A DNA stretch of 64,000 nucleotides from Stratiolaelaps scimitus (taxonomy: Eukaryota > Arthropoda > Arachnida > Mesostigmata > Laelapidae). The translations under genes and the position numbers were made by a program. The stretch lies in assembly GCA_019614645.1 (NCBI GenBank), contig JABWDB010000005.1:13009001-13073000 (forward strand). The letters are read 5' to 3'. Below the pieces are notes generated by a model. That model saw only the letters and a program-made list of their open reading frames with translations, searched no databases and was not told where the DNA came from. Below, piece after piece: positions 49,741-63,451 of this stretch (position 1 is its first letter; every line of letters starts with the position of its first letter).

Positions 49741-51901
49741 CTGGAACGCACCACCCACGGACGATGGTCAGGGGGAGCATTGCAACAACAATAACAAGCA
49801 ACACATTTAGTATTTGGTAAATACAATTTGATTGAACCCACGAAATTTCGCTCGATTTGCCTAGATTTCGATTGTGTTACATATATATATACGGCAAAGA
49901 GAGAATAGTTTCAGTGGCTATGGTTGAACCGCACGGGCATGTTCATTTTTCTTCGCTCTTAGCAAGTTTGAAACTAGAGGAATCTTTCGATTCAGTCTGT
50001 TGCTCGGTCAGCATAATTTACCCATTTGGCACTCCATCATTTGTTGGCGCGATTCATAATAGTGTTCACTAGTCTAAAGCCAAAAGGATTTAAAATCACC
50101 CAGATATTTCAACGGGGCTGTTGTCTGAGAATCGCCTAACAGACGCCTTAGGTGCCAAAGCTGTCCACTGCTGATACCGAGATTGCATGCGTTGTTCGTT
50201 CCACTTAAATCTAACTATTTCTTGCACTAATGAATAATTAGCTTTTTACTGATTGTCGTACTCTGCTGAACTTGTCAGAATACAAGATTATCATACGAGG
50301 CCAATGCGACCATGAACTACCCATTAGACTACCCTGATCCCGGCTGTTGTTCGCGCTATTGTTGTCAGTCATCTGAGCTAAGTGATTTATAATGACCCAA
50401 TTCTCCCGTGGCTCTCTCGCTCTCACAGGCGAAACCACAGGCTTAAGTAAGCGTTACAATAGAATTGATCTGCGCGGACAACACCATTGCGGGGTAGATT
50501 TGTTTGCGACTTCTGTGAACGTTGGTATATATGAACATACCTAATTCCGTGTAATTCGGCTCGCACCCTGCCGTTGACGATTCGCGTGACGTTAAAGCAC
50601 GCTAGGTCTGTGGTACGATTAAGCCTCGAACTTGTGCTCTGATTATGCTTATCGATGAATTTTCTCATAAACACTAAAGTGTAGTTCTGGCCAGCTGATA
50701 ACAGCATCGCAGTCATTTGAGAATTGTAACGGTAAAGATTTGTTCACCGCTCTGCCTGAGTGACATTTCCCCTGTGGTATGCTTTTCGATGTTCGAAGAA
50801 CATCCAGCTGTTTATACTGCAGCACTGTCAGTACGCACGTGGGCCAATAGCAGAGGTAGTTTGTGACAGTATCACTTGAAAACCGAAATCTCCGAGCGAA
50901 ACCAGCTCCGCCACATATAGCTGCGTGATGACACATAAGAGAGCTTAAGCATTGTAAAATTGCAGCTCCTTTAATTAATCAATAAAGCTTTACTTTTACT
51001 ACCAAAAACAAGTTGTCTGTATAACTGCGGGACCCGTTGTTGTATTAATGAACACTATATATAGGTGTCATTATATATATATATATAATGAACCCCAATG
51101 CCTATCTCAACTCTATATATATATATATCTATATATATATATATATATATGTATATATCTTGTTTTCTAGACGCTGAAAGACCGTCACGTAATTTTCGAG
51201 GACTCAATCTGTGTATTTTCAAAAATAAATATGTGCTACCCCCTCAGATTCAGCCGACATCCAGGACTCAACCATTCCCACCGTGGCTCAGGTTGCCGGC
51301 CTCGTCAGCCGTTAGTTCACGAATAGTAACGTGTCAAAAAAACTGCTCCCCATTGTGAGATGAAGGCTGCTCGCTAAATTTTACTTGTCATTATGACAGT
51401 TTACAAAGCTTCTTGTTGGTCAAGCTTGGTGCCCTTGGCGGCGGCGGCGGCTGGGGGGAACTGTTTGGCGAATGAGGAGTGCTTTGTCTTCTACCGCACG
51501 CGACACTTTTTTTGAAATACCTTGATCATATTTCGTGTCACTGTCGCTCGATTGTTGATTGTATGATTTCGACGAGCAAACAACGTGTCGCACTTCTTTC
51601 CATTCCCATTGTAATTTGCTTGTCAAGGGTATATTTACCGAAAATTAATGCGTTTTTAGGTGTTTGTCAATTCTATATTTTAGACCCTTCTGATGTAACG
51701 AGCTCAGCGAGATAGAAATCATTTCGTGTGATGATCATTGTTGAATGATGCTTCACATATTTACGGCCACCCATTTCGTGTGGTTTCACATTCAGTTTGT
51801 CGAAAGGGGCCATACGAAATAGCATTATTATAAAATGTTCGTAGCTTGACGCACACTGTCTCAAAAAACGAAATACGGTCTTTTAATATATATACCCTTT
51901 A

Positions 51902-51942
<41 letters not shown>

Positions 51943-54591
51943 GGTCCTCATAGTAATACCTAAAGGTTAAGAGCTGAGGCCTGTCAGATAGGGAAACAGC
52001 TGAGGGTCAGCTCGAAAAAAAAAATATATATATTTATGTATATATATATATTGCCAATTTGCGAGAAAAGATTGAATGCGCAATAACAATCAAACACCAA
52101 CCACAGGCATTACTTATGCACGTGCTCGATGCCTTGAGCACCACAGTGTGTAACGAGCGTTAGTAACCCTCATGATATTGCAGCCGAGTACTCTCGTCTT
52201 CGATTCCCTTTTAACGAAAGCCAATCACGAATCAAACTCGTGGAGATACCCACTCATTTACTACCCAGTATTCTTCTTCTAGCCCACCCCACGAATCAGT
52301 TCACTCACCTGCATAATGATGGTCGGCGCCTGCGGCATGGAACTATTGACAGCTGTAGCATTCGCTATCGTCGGACGAGGCGTAGAGGTCACGCCTACCT
52401 CCTCCGTCGGATGAGGTGCGTACGTCGTCAACACGACATCGCTATCGTCCCGAGCATCAACCTCACCGTCGGTTGTCGGTGATTTGGCTTCTGGGACAGC
52501 TGAGCTAGCCGTGTCCCCCGAGTCTTCTCGCGTCTGCGATCGGCTCTCAAAGCCTGGATTACAATCCTCAATATCGTGCGTATGGTCGCATCCGTCATCG
52601 TGAGTTTGTGCCGCTTGCCCATGCTCGGCTATCGGCTGCAGCATAATCGTACGACGGGTGTCGACCACCAGTGACGGCCCGGAGCCTTGGCTCGAGTTTG
52701 AGACTGATGGTGGTGCTTCTGCTGATGGCGGCGCCGCTGTTACTGTTTCGTCTGCGTCATCTGACTCGTCTGGCATATTATGCGACGAGAATACGAGAAC
52801 CTGTCCGCTGATCACCTTTGGAGATATCGGAAGCACGCCGGAGGGTGGCGCTTTTGCCGGCGAACGCCATGCCTGCTCGATTGTATCGTTTTTCGGCTTG
52901 ATCGCTTGATCTGTACTCGAGTGGTCAAATGTCATCTTGCCATTCTTCGTGATTAGCTCGACCAGTGGCGTTCCGATTGTTCGACTGTCGTCGATGGGTG
53001 CCACGCTCAGAAATGATGGCTTCGCCAGCGATGACAATACGTTCGTGTAATCGGACTTGGGCGTTTGGAGATCGCCGGCTTCGCCTGGGTTGTTTCCCAA
53101 CGTTGTCACAAGATCGGCTGGCAAGGGAGAATACCGCGCACCGCCAACAGCGAGAATGATCTTTGACTGGGTGTTCACCTGTGTGTATTTTGGATAGAGA
53201 CTGAAGTGCTGCAACGTGCCCTTGTTTAACGACGACGGTACCAACGTTCGAAGCTGACTGGGCTCTGCCGTTCTGAAGGACATATTTGGTGCCGAGGTCG
53301 ATGTTGCGTGTGACGAGCGACTTGGGGCCGAAGTCGTTGTCGTCGTTCTCGGCAGCATTGTAAGGCTGGCGGGCTCAGGGTGGACCCTGGTTGCATCTGT
53401 CTGAGCTCTTGGGGCTACGGTAGTTGGACCTGGACGAACCTGTGGTATTCGGGACACTATATGATGACCTTGAGGAGAGCTCGCTATCGTAGTATAACGG
53501 TTGAGGTCCTGTGCCGTTTCATCGTAGATGCGCCTATTCAGAAGGTCAATGTTTGCCCACGGCGACTCAGTGAAGCTACTTGTATGCTCGCGTTCATGTG
53601 ATTTTCCTCTTTTCGGCACCAGTGCATCGGGATCGTGCACCTCGTACCGTGGCAGCGGTGTGCTACGATCTAGTTTCTCGAAGGGATTACGCCGATTCGA
53701 TCGGCTCGTGGCAGGCGGTGGAAAAAGTGTCGATGAGCCTAAAGCAAAGTAGGCCGATGGTACGCTAAACTCTTCCGCCTTCTGACTAGATAGGGGTGAC
53801 GAAGCACTCACGTGTTGATTACTCTTTGGTTTCAGGCTGCTGTCTTTGGGGGGCGCCGTCGGCTTGGTCTCATCGCGGAATTTCGGTATTGGAATTATTC
53901 CCGGTCGTTGCGTGACGCCATACGATAGTAGACTTCCATCGGAGTTGTATGCTGAGCTACGCGTCGTCGTCTCGTCGAAATAGTTCTGCTCTTCAGCGGT
54001 CAGGCGAGGGATTTCCACATTGCCGACTGGTGGCACGCCGGTGTACGAGTATTCGGTGAGCGCTCGTTGCGTCTGTGGGGTCATCCCAGGGACGATGAAG
54101 CTGGGCGCAGGCTCCCTGCTTTCGCTGCCGACGCGGGTGAGCCTAGGCTTCTTGCGGCGTCGCTTCCTCTTCGTACAGTTTCGGTGTTGTCCGGCAACCT
54201 CCATATACATTGTGTTCAAGGGATTGCTGAAGTCGCCACCCTCCACCATCTCCCTAAATAACTCCGGTGGCGGCAGGGGAGCATCACGCTTCTCAACGTC
54301 CAGATTCTCTTTCTTCTTTTCCGTCGGCTTATCCGATGCATTCGGCGGTTCGTCATCATGGCTGTGGTCATCTTCGTCAAGGAGCGATCGAACGCCTTCT
54401 GTCTGTATGGCGTCAAGAAGCGCCAACGACAGCGCCGACGAGTCCCGACCCTGTCCGAGGTAACGGTCAACGACACTCTGAATAAGATCACTCATGCGAC
54501 TTTCCTGCGTCGTAAGTCCATCATCGACAGCTGTGAGGTCTACCGGCGAACACAGGATGGCCACTAAGGCCCAAAGCAACACACACCGCAT
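49357..54591 (-). CDS. Unrecognised secreted Ser/Thr/Pro-rich protein, at least 2 coding exons
   Basis: Join on the - strand: 54591-52309 and 49740-49357, 761 + 127 = 888 residues, with phase 0 at the junction (CAG|gtgagt and ttccag|GTG). The chosen start is the ATG at 54589-54591; a GTG seven codons earlier is less likely. Residues 1-21 form a clear signal peptide (MRCVLLWALVAILCS). Then come an acidic Asp/His region (72-81), a dibasic KR at 101-102 suggesting propeptide cleavage, and NCT (138) beside a strong basic patch KRKRRRKK (141-148). A long Ser/Thr/Pro-rich low-complexity region and a CDHTHDIEDC motif near the end of exon 1 follow. Exon 2 is acidic (NDDEED) and then basic. Few cysteines and no fold I recognise. 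It could be a matrix, cuticle or mucin-like protein; function unknown. Confidence 0.72.
50921..51000 (+). mobile_element. LINE-type 3' tail, copy A
   Basis: Reads GACACATAAGAGAGCTTAAG, then GTAAAATTGCAGCTCCTTTA, AATCAATAAAG and CTTTACTTTTAC. It contains AATAAA and ends in TTTAC-type units. Two relatives occur at about 61785 and 62545. It is probably the 3' end of a retrotransposon whose body is missing. Confidence 0.7.
51113..51150. repeat. (TA)n microsatellite
   Basis: TA run with one ATCT interruption. Another (TA)n at 51072-51089 sits inside the palindrome TCATTATATA..TATAATGA. Confidence 0.88.
51908..51940. repeat. (TA)n microsatellite
   Basis: Pure TA run in the intron of the - strand gene. 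Confidence 0.9.
52309..54591 (-). CDS. Coding exon 1 of the secreted Ser/Thr-rich protein gene (residues 1-761)
   Basis: An uninterrupted 2283-nt open frame, by far the longest in the window. It starts with a signal peptide and ends PTIIMQ|gtgagt. Without splicing the frame would read only ten more codons before a stop, so the strong donor is the likelier end. Proline, serine and threonine dominate, with runs such as TTTTTSAPSRSSHATSTS. The gene is GC-richer than its flanks. Confidence 0.8.
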
Positions 54592-56600
54592 TCCCTTACG
54601 TGAGCACTTCACTACACCGGCATAGACAACGAGTGAGGTCCCGACAGACGCACACGCTCGACGAGCTCCTCTCGACTCTAGGTCATCACGGTCAGATCGA
54701 TCAAGATGTGCTCACAATTCGAGGGCGAAACTCATCACGGCCGAATATCCCACGAGAGATTTGCTGCCGTCGCCTCCACCTCTCATACGCAGCTACCTAG
54801 ATACCGAGTGCACTGTCCCTTGTCACCTACACAGACTCACGCAGTGTCAATCAAGTCGCAACTTCGGCACGAGAACGCCCAGGCAACACTTGATCACGGA
54901 CAACGAGGTACTCACGAGGTGCGCACTAGAAACTTGCCGGACGACGTCTTCCGTCGAACTGTGCCGGTGCCACGACGTTGCGCCAAGATGATACCATGCC
55001 GTCCTTGAGGGCCGCTTAACCCTTCGGGTGAGGGCAGGCGGGGAAGAAGATCACAGAAAGGCGGATGGTCGCCTGCCACAGCCCCGGCGCTGTCGCCCGT
55101 GGCGTTTTCAAGCCGCGAACAAGCCGCGCTGACGGCGGCGGCGGCCGCGGCACTAGCCTAACAACGATTAGCGGTGACAAGATGAGATGGCGGCACATGC
55201 GTTCAGGCGCTGGTGCGCGAGCACACCGTCGAATTGCACGGAATTGCAGCCAGACGCTCAGGGCCTATGTAATATCTCTCTGAGCGAATAACTGATACAC
55301 GATGGATGTTGATGAGCGACAGTCTGATATGGCTGTGGTGTGTCTTGCGAGGCTGATAATAACGATAATAATATAATAAGAATAATAATACTAGTAGCAT
55401 TCGTGCTGCACTATATCAACTGGAACGCGATGGGAGCAACACGCCTTCTAGTGCAGCGCTGTATGACGCTCGGCGCAATTGGTGATAATTGATATGTGCC
55501 ACGAGTCGAAGTACAATCACGTTTCGTCTACAGAACGTAATCGGAAATCAACGGCTGGTAACGAATCGCAGATGAGGGAGGTCAGATCGTCGCGGTGGCC
55601 GTAGCAATAATCCAAATATAAATGCAGCCCTCGCCTGCACTCGACGGACAGGTACACTGAGGACAAGACTGAGCCTCTTGATCTGGACGGCACCAATGAT
55701 GTCTGGCTGCTGTCTGCAGCCAACTCCGTTCTCGGTATAGGTCAGCAGCGTTCAGCGACGCTCGATTTCCGCACATTTCAGTTCACCAGCGTAACCGATG
55801 TCGTAGCTTAATAAGCAAAACTGCTAGCTGACTTGGAACGCTGCGTTGCGGCGACCGCCACTGGCGAACTGACCGACCAATGGCCTGTCGGAATCGCTCC
55901 GTTATCTGACCCTGTATCGTTTTTCATCAGGTGCAAGCGTTGTTGATGACAGCGACGTGACTCGGATTGTTGCTGCGGTCATTTGTTTACTGGTGTCAGC
56001 CGTTGCTGCTGCTGTCGCCGCCGCCGCCGCTGCCGTCGTCATCATTAAACGAGCGCTTAGGTGGGAGCGCTGGGGTCCCGGGTCTGCTCTATGCTCGCTT
56101 CGACTGGAGCAGTACTGATGGAAGCTTGAGTGAAAGTTTACTGTCGACGGTTCGGGATCCGGCTGCCGCTGCCGGCGGCGTCAAACCGCAGCGGCCGGAC
56201 AACGTATGCGGCATCAGTAACGACATGGCACGGAGTCCATTACGCTGGTGCGTTGAGCCAACGCCCGTGTTCGGGTTACCGCCAGCAGCAGCCGCAGCAG
56301 CACCCCAAACGTCTGAACGCACAAGGCAAACCACATCGAGCCACATATACCCATGCTCACGAGGACAGGATGTGGGCGGCGAGTGTGCGAGATAGCCACT
56401 GAATGTGTGAGTGCCACTGTAGAGAGGAACAGATAGATTTCGCGTAGTCCCGCGTAGTGGAACGACGGGGTGCAGCAGGGCCAACTGGTCCCGCTTCAGC
56501 AGTAATCATCACTCTTCCCCTCTGGCCGGGTCCGGACCGGACCCTGTGCCCCATCGCCGCTACCGCCACCAGGTGATCCCTGTTTGGTGTTCCTCATTAA
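54592..56600. other. GC-rich region upstream of the - strand gene
   Basis: Presumed 5' UTR and promoter region of the secreted-protein gene. It is markedly GC-rich, with GGCGGCGGCGGC at about 55133-55146 and a CTG/GCC cluster at about 56003-56040. Open frames of about 130-140 codons exist on both strands at 55967-56484, mostly driven by GC-rich repeats. No TATA box or transcription start can be fixed. Confidence 0.4.
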
Positions 56601-56711
56601 TGAACCACGAGCAAACGAAATCGACAGCAACATCGCCACCCTGAAGTCAACAATATCTCCCTACAATACCTCACACCTACAACCGCAAACACGAAGAGAA
56701 ATGATATAAGA

Positions 56712-56712
<1 letters not shown>

Positions 56713-56745
<33 letters not shown>
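56713..56745. repeat. (TA)n microsatellite
   Basis: Pure TA run. Confidence 0.9.
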
Positions 56746-56747
<2 letters not shown>

Positions 56748-58502
56748 ACAAGCGAGCTGGATCGGGACAACACTCGCCTTATTTCTCATGCTCGCATCCT
56801 ACTGCAGAATGCAATTTCTACAGAAATAGAACACTAGATATTGTTGGGTCGCTAGCTAAGTGTGTGACGGATACTACAAACCACAACAACAACAACAAAG
56901 TCTATCAATATATATATATATATATGTTGGCCGTTAATATGTGAGAGCTGTCAAGGGGTTCGGTCGAGCCGTTTGTAGCGAATGATGATCAGAGCGTAGT
57001 GAATGAATTGCATATATAGACCCTTTACAGTGGAGGAGTAAATTTGTGGTCACTTCATATTCAACTTCATATTATATTTTAGCCACAGTGTGTGCTGAGC
57101 CCCTCGCGCCTCCGCTCCCTGCCTGCGCACAATACAATGGCTGCTAACTTTCAATAATGTCTACATGCATGCACGGATGTGCTGTAAGGCGCGAAAATTA
57201 GATGCTTCGAGCACACAGTAAATTGATGCCTTCGTTCGGCATCGGTGTGTCTAATTGGCACTAGCTAGCGAAGTTCACTTCGAGCCGTGCGTCGATACTC
57301 GATTAGCATGGTGTACAATCAAGCACATTGTTGTGCATGCAAACAGCGGGCTAATTGGGTGCAGCAAGCCGAAGATACCTACCCGCTGTGTTTTGGTTTA
57401 ATCTGGTGGCAACAAACTCATATACGAGCTCAAGCTCGTTCCGTCGCCGGTTCGAGGATATCCATCTTTGAATGAGAATTACCCGAGCTTGTCACTGACG
57501 CGTAGGTCGATGTGGCTTGTTGAAAACAGAGAGTTTATGAGTTTCGTTCTATGAAGCCCTACCAAACGACTGCCAGATTAGTGGGTGTAGCTACCACCCG
57601 GGGTAGTAGCAGCATTGCCGTTATAGGCCTACCTCTGCAGGCTCTTAACACTGTCAACATCCAGATGGATCATCACTAAAGCTAGCCAACTAGTGAAAGC
57701 TGTGATTAGTTTTCACCGTCAGCATTCACTGGATGAATGCACTGCCAAACTCTTCCGCGAGACGAAGGAGCAATATACTGGATTATAATACTAGAGCGAG
57801 GCGGTAATTAATCTCCATTGAAACAGCGCATGCGGACACATTTGCCAGCCCTATCGTCAGGCAGACATTTTACGCCGGATCACAAATATTTACAGCATTT
57901 GTATGTTAACTAAGGTCACCGCGAGACACGTACACGCTACGCGTTTGTCGCTGATATGGCCACTCACTCGGTACACATCGACTACAGATGGATTACCAGC
58001 CATAGCGACACTTATAACGATGAGGAATCACAGTAATATTGTAGCATGAAAATGGACACGACAATAATCAAAAAGGCGATTGAACACCTATCTATGCAGT
58101 ATGTTGGGCATTCAAAAGGTCGCTGCCGAAACGCCTGGATTAGTGGAAAAGGTGTTTGCTAAACGTATACAGAGTGTTTTGCTTTTTTTTTTACTAAGTA
58201 CGGCGGATCTTTCGTCGCTAACCATTCGAACATAGTTAGCGATGTTTTCCCGTCGTCGACCAGCATTCGGACGGTAAAGTTTCAGTTGCTGCGTGGTGTT
58301 CAATTGTTGTAGTAATGGATGAAGTTACGACTCCGGTTTCAGGGAAGCTCCACAAGAGACTGGACGCCAATTCGCGTTCTCCATTGGAACTCAACGAGTT
58401 TGTTATGGTAAATGTTACTGGTATGCTTCACGTGCCATATTGGAGCCACGTCTTAGACTTCTATATGTAGACAATAATGGTTTTATGCTTTGTGCTCAAT
58501 TA

Positions 58503-58515
58503 TTAATATATATAC

Positions 58516-58585
<70 letters not shown>

Positions 58586-58586
58586 G
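58503..58586. repeat. Compound (TA)n microsatellite
   Basis: About 80 bp of TA with TACA, TGTA and TT interruptions. The order of interruptions is roughly symmetrical, so it can pair with itself. Confidence 0.92.
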
Positions 58587-58740
58587 ACTATTACTGGCAA
58601 TGGAGAAATACTGGCATGATTGCGTCACCACTAAGAACTTAGACGGTATACACATTACGCAATATACGGCGGCGCATTTTAATAGTTCCATTCTGTAACA
58701 TAGTATCTACAAAACTAGACAATCAAAGACCAATACATTG

Positions 58741-60635
<1,895 letters not shown>

Positions 60636-60784
60636 CATTCGGGTTGACCCCCAGCCTTGAACGTTTAACGTGGGCGGCATTGGTTTTGCATTGGGACGAT
60701 GAGGATCGAACCCGTGCAGCTACACGTCTCCTCTGGTTTCAAGGCGGGCAGGCGCAAACGAATTCACGAGCAGGCCACCACAGG
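60636..60784 (-). mobile_element. tRNA-derived SINE, diverged second copy
   Basis: On the - strand, GGTGGCCTGCTCGTGAATTCG aligns with the head of the copy at 47.7 kb, and GGTTCGATCC (+ 60703-60712) is the B box. The body is shorter, and the tail has GTTAAACGTTCAAGGCTGGGGGTCAACCC (discontinuous match). It is more diverged, with no clear target duplications. Confidence 0.78.
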
Positions 60785-61784
60785 ATCGATTTTTGGCTCT
60801 ACAGCTATTGTTCTCCTAACTGTGGACTAACGTATCTGCCCTAATGTAAGGGTACTTTTGCCAGCACCCCCTCCACTCTGCACCTTTCACCTAAGCCATC
60901 GTTTTTCCTTCCTAAAAACACTGTTAGCTTTCGAGTGCCCCACCGCTCTTCGGAGGGCAATTGGGAACTTCTAAAAATAAATAAATTTCGACAAATGATG
61001 ACCGAGAGGCCAGGAATTATTATTATTATTGGGTGTCAAGACTTGTCCTCCGCGAGATGCAAAAGTGGTTTCGCAGGGGTCTTGCTCATGTCAACCTTGC
61101 TATTGATTTTACAGCGTCTTTTCATCTTACGAAAAGGGTCATCCATGCGTCGAGTGCGCCCATAATAACAATGCTACATTCGGAAGGGGATGTCGATTAC
61201 GACGTCGTGAAACACGCTAGACTCGAACGGCACAGCTAATTCCAACTGACTACGCGATTTCGACTCATGGATATTATGAGTCTTGTGGCGTCCAATGGTC
61301 ATTTTCAATATTCAACGGTGACGGCCACGCGGCAAACCTGCTGCATATACCTTCCAAATAGTAAACGCCAGTTCTTAGGCTAAGCCAAAAAAAAGAAGAC
61401 ACTAAACTGTGTGTTTATTGCCGCATTTTGGCCAGCAACCTCCTCGATACGTGGGAACCAACCGGCGAAGATTAGCCAAGAGCCAAGTAGCCGAGCTGCA
61501 CTATCAGAAAATTAGTCAAGCGGACATAACACGAGTCGCGTGCAATAATCGACCTCGTTGTCTTCATCTTTCTGGTGATACGCTGCTATTCAGGCGACAT
61601 AATGTTGGGGGCGCACAAAAAACGAGGTTGAATGGTCCTTCATGAGGAAGCCTTCAAGAAGGTCCATGGCAAGTATCGATTCATTGGTGTGTACTGTAGC
61701 ATTTACGAAGCTCGGCGTCGAGATATCGTTAGCTAGCTAGTCTTCTCTGGAGAATGATTTTTCCTTCTTCGATCCCCGCGGCGT

Positions 61785-61857
61785 GACACATAAGAGGGCA
61801 CTTAAGCACTGTAAAATTAAAGTCCTTTAACAATTAAACCAATAAAACCTTACCTTC
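61785..61857 (+). mobile_element. LINE-type 3' tail, copy B
   Basis: GTGACACATAAGAGGGCACT, TTAAGCACTGTAAAATTAAA, then CCAATAAAACCTTACCTTC: the same order of blocks as copy A with several substitutions. Confidence 0.7.
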
Positions 61858-62544
61858 AATGACCGTCTCGGTAGCATTACGGTGGACGTTGTCCATGGTG
61901 CCGTCATTCACGTGGTATGGATTGGACTCTGCTTTAAGTTATGCTTCGGTGATAGATTGATTATTATATTTCGGGTATGTGGGACATTTGTAAACCGTCC
62001 GAGTGCAGAGGTCCATAGGCTTCTCTCAATTTCTGTCTTCGTTTCTTTGGTTTCAAAGAATATCGGACACGAACCAGGTCCGAATGGAATGAAAGTGCTC
62101 CCCCTTGCTCTATTCACATGAGACTCTAAACATTTGGGCAGACAATAAACTGGCCAATGAGACGAGAAGTCTCACGATATTGCTTCCGGCATAGGAATCA
62201 GCGTGTGGGCCTGGGACACCCTAAAAATCCCGAAGCGCCATCAAACGGAAAGAATCATTAGGCGAAAAAGAATAACACACAATTCGCCGTAACTTACAGG
62301 AAAATGTAGTGTTCTGCTCCTTATTGTACTATATGCCCTCAATAATTTCCCTCCAGCTCAGAGTTACGAACGAAATGACCGGCGGCAGATAGACGCAACA
62401 CTCGGCAGCAGCAAATCGCTTTGAACCGCGATCTTATATTTGCTCGATTCGAACCTACTTGCACGACGTTGTCAGTTTGCTTCTCGTAGGTGTTTTCAAA
62501 ATTTTTTTAGAGCTACCTTTGCGCAATTGTCCAATACCTGTCGT

Positions 62545-62612
62545 ATACGAGAGCTTAAGCATGGTAAAATTGCAGCTCCTTCAATAAACCAAAAAACCTT
62601 TACCCTTACCTT
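62545..62612 (+). mobile_element. LINE-type 3' tail, copy C
   Basis: ACGAGAGCTTAAGCATGGTA, AAATTGCAGCTCCTTCAATA, then CCTTTACCCTTACCTTACG. The 5' border is shorter than in copy A, consistent with variable truncation. Confidence 0.7.
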
Positions 62613-63136
62613 ACGCATCGTAATTACGATACGTACACTGATACTGATTAGGCTCACGAATGCTCGCCCGGCGTCATCGGCTCATCGCTTGGCATCAACC
62701 AGCACGCGTCCACTCCCAATCGACTGACCGCCACCGACCGCGCCACAGATTTCAGCCAGCGAATGACGACAGGTCGTACAATTCGCGACGCGTAAACGAT
62801 CGACGGCCTTCACATGTATGCGATATCAGAAAACAGAACCGCTGCCTATGCCCCTGCTGGTGTTGGTCGCCGATCCCGATCGACCTGCGCGAGTGGCCAT
62901 TCCCAAGCCAGCCAGCAAAAGGCAACTGTCCGCCTTAAGGCCGATGCCATTCCGGTGAATGGGCTCACGTTACGGACTGTGGCGGTGTCGTGGTATCGTA
63001 TAGCCAGCTAGCCAGGTAGCTAGCTCGCCCGCCCGCTCGCGCGCGATACTCTTCTGTTCTGAGCCGGTCGCGGGGACGAGGCACACATTCGTCAAACACG
63101 CACACGTGGAAACACGAATGATAAAGTCAAATTGAC

Positions 63137-63164
63137 GACGTTGATGCACTATTGCATCAACGTC
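63137..63164. repeat. Perfect 12-bp hairpin with a 4-base loop
   Basis: GACGTTGATGCA, CTAT, TGCATCAACGTC. The arms are exact inverted copies. No T-run follows and no gene is adjacent. Confidence 0.75.
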
Positions 63165-63414
63165 ATCGTCGAAGCGCTAATAAAAAGTAATCCACTGTGA
63201 CGATGACTGCTGTCCACCTCCTTCTGCTCCTGCTGTTGCTGCTGCTGTTGCTGCTGCTTCTGATTTGCTCAGGCGATGGCGGTGGCGATTCGGTTGATGG
63301 CTGTGCACAGCGGCTGTGCGCCATCACTTCAGCCCATCTCAGAAGAAGTCTATTATTCCTGCGGCTATTACTCGCTGTAGATATTCGATTACACGTCATG
63401 TCAAAATATGTATA

Positions 63415-63417
<3 letters not shown>

Positions 63418-63447
<30 letters not shown>
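63418..63447. repeat. (TA)n microsatellite
   Basis: Pure TA run of about 30 bp. Confidence 0.9.

Positions 63448-63451
<4 letters not shown>

Larger units (their letters stand above)
49741..52308 (-). other. Intron 1 of the secreted Ser/Thr-rich protein gene (2568 bp)
   Basis: Phase 0 intron. It contains (TA)n tracts near 51066-51088, 51113-51150 and 51908-51940, a LINE 3' tail at about 50921-51000, and a poly-A/TA patch near 52015-52050. No further exon could be supported. Confidence 0.65.
56601..58740. other. Intergenic DNA
   Basis: No gene is recognised. It contains (TA)n tracts at 56713-56745, near 56909-56925 and at 58503-58586. The rest is unremarkable mixed sequence. Confidence 0.6.
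60785..63120. other. Intergenic DNA with two LINE 3' tails
   Basis: No gene is recognised. Short open frames of 60-95 codons are present without family resemblance. Two relatives of the LINE tail near 50.9 kb lie here. Confidence 0.5.

Noticed and set aside
55967..56484. Overlapping open frames of 142 (+) and 131 (-) codons
   Set aside because: Both come from GC-rich DNA with poly-Ala and poly-Pro blocks. Their antisense overlap and lack of motifs suggest composition rather than coding. A first exon of an unseen gene remains possible.
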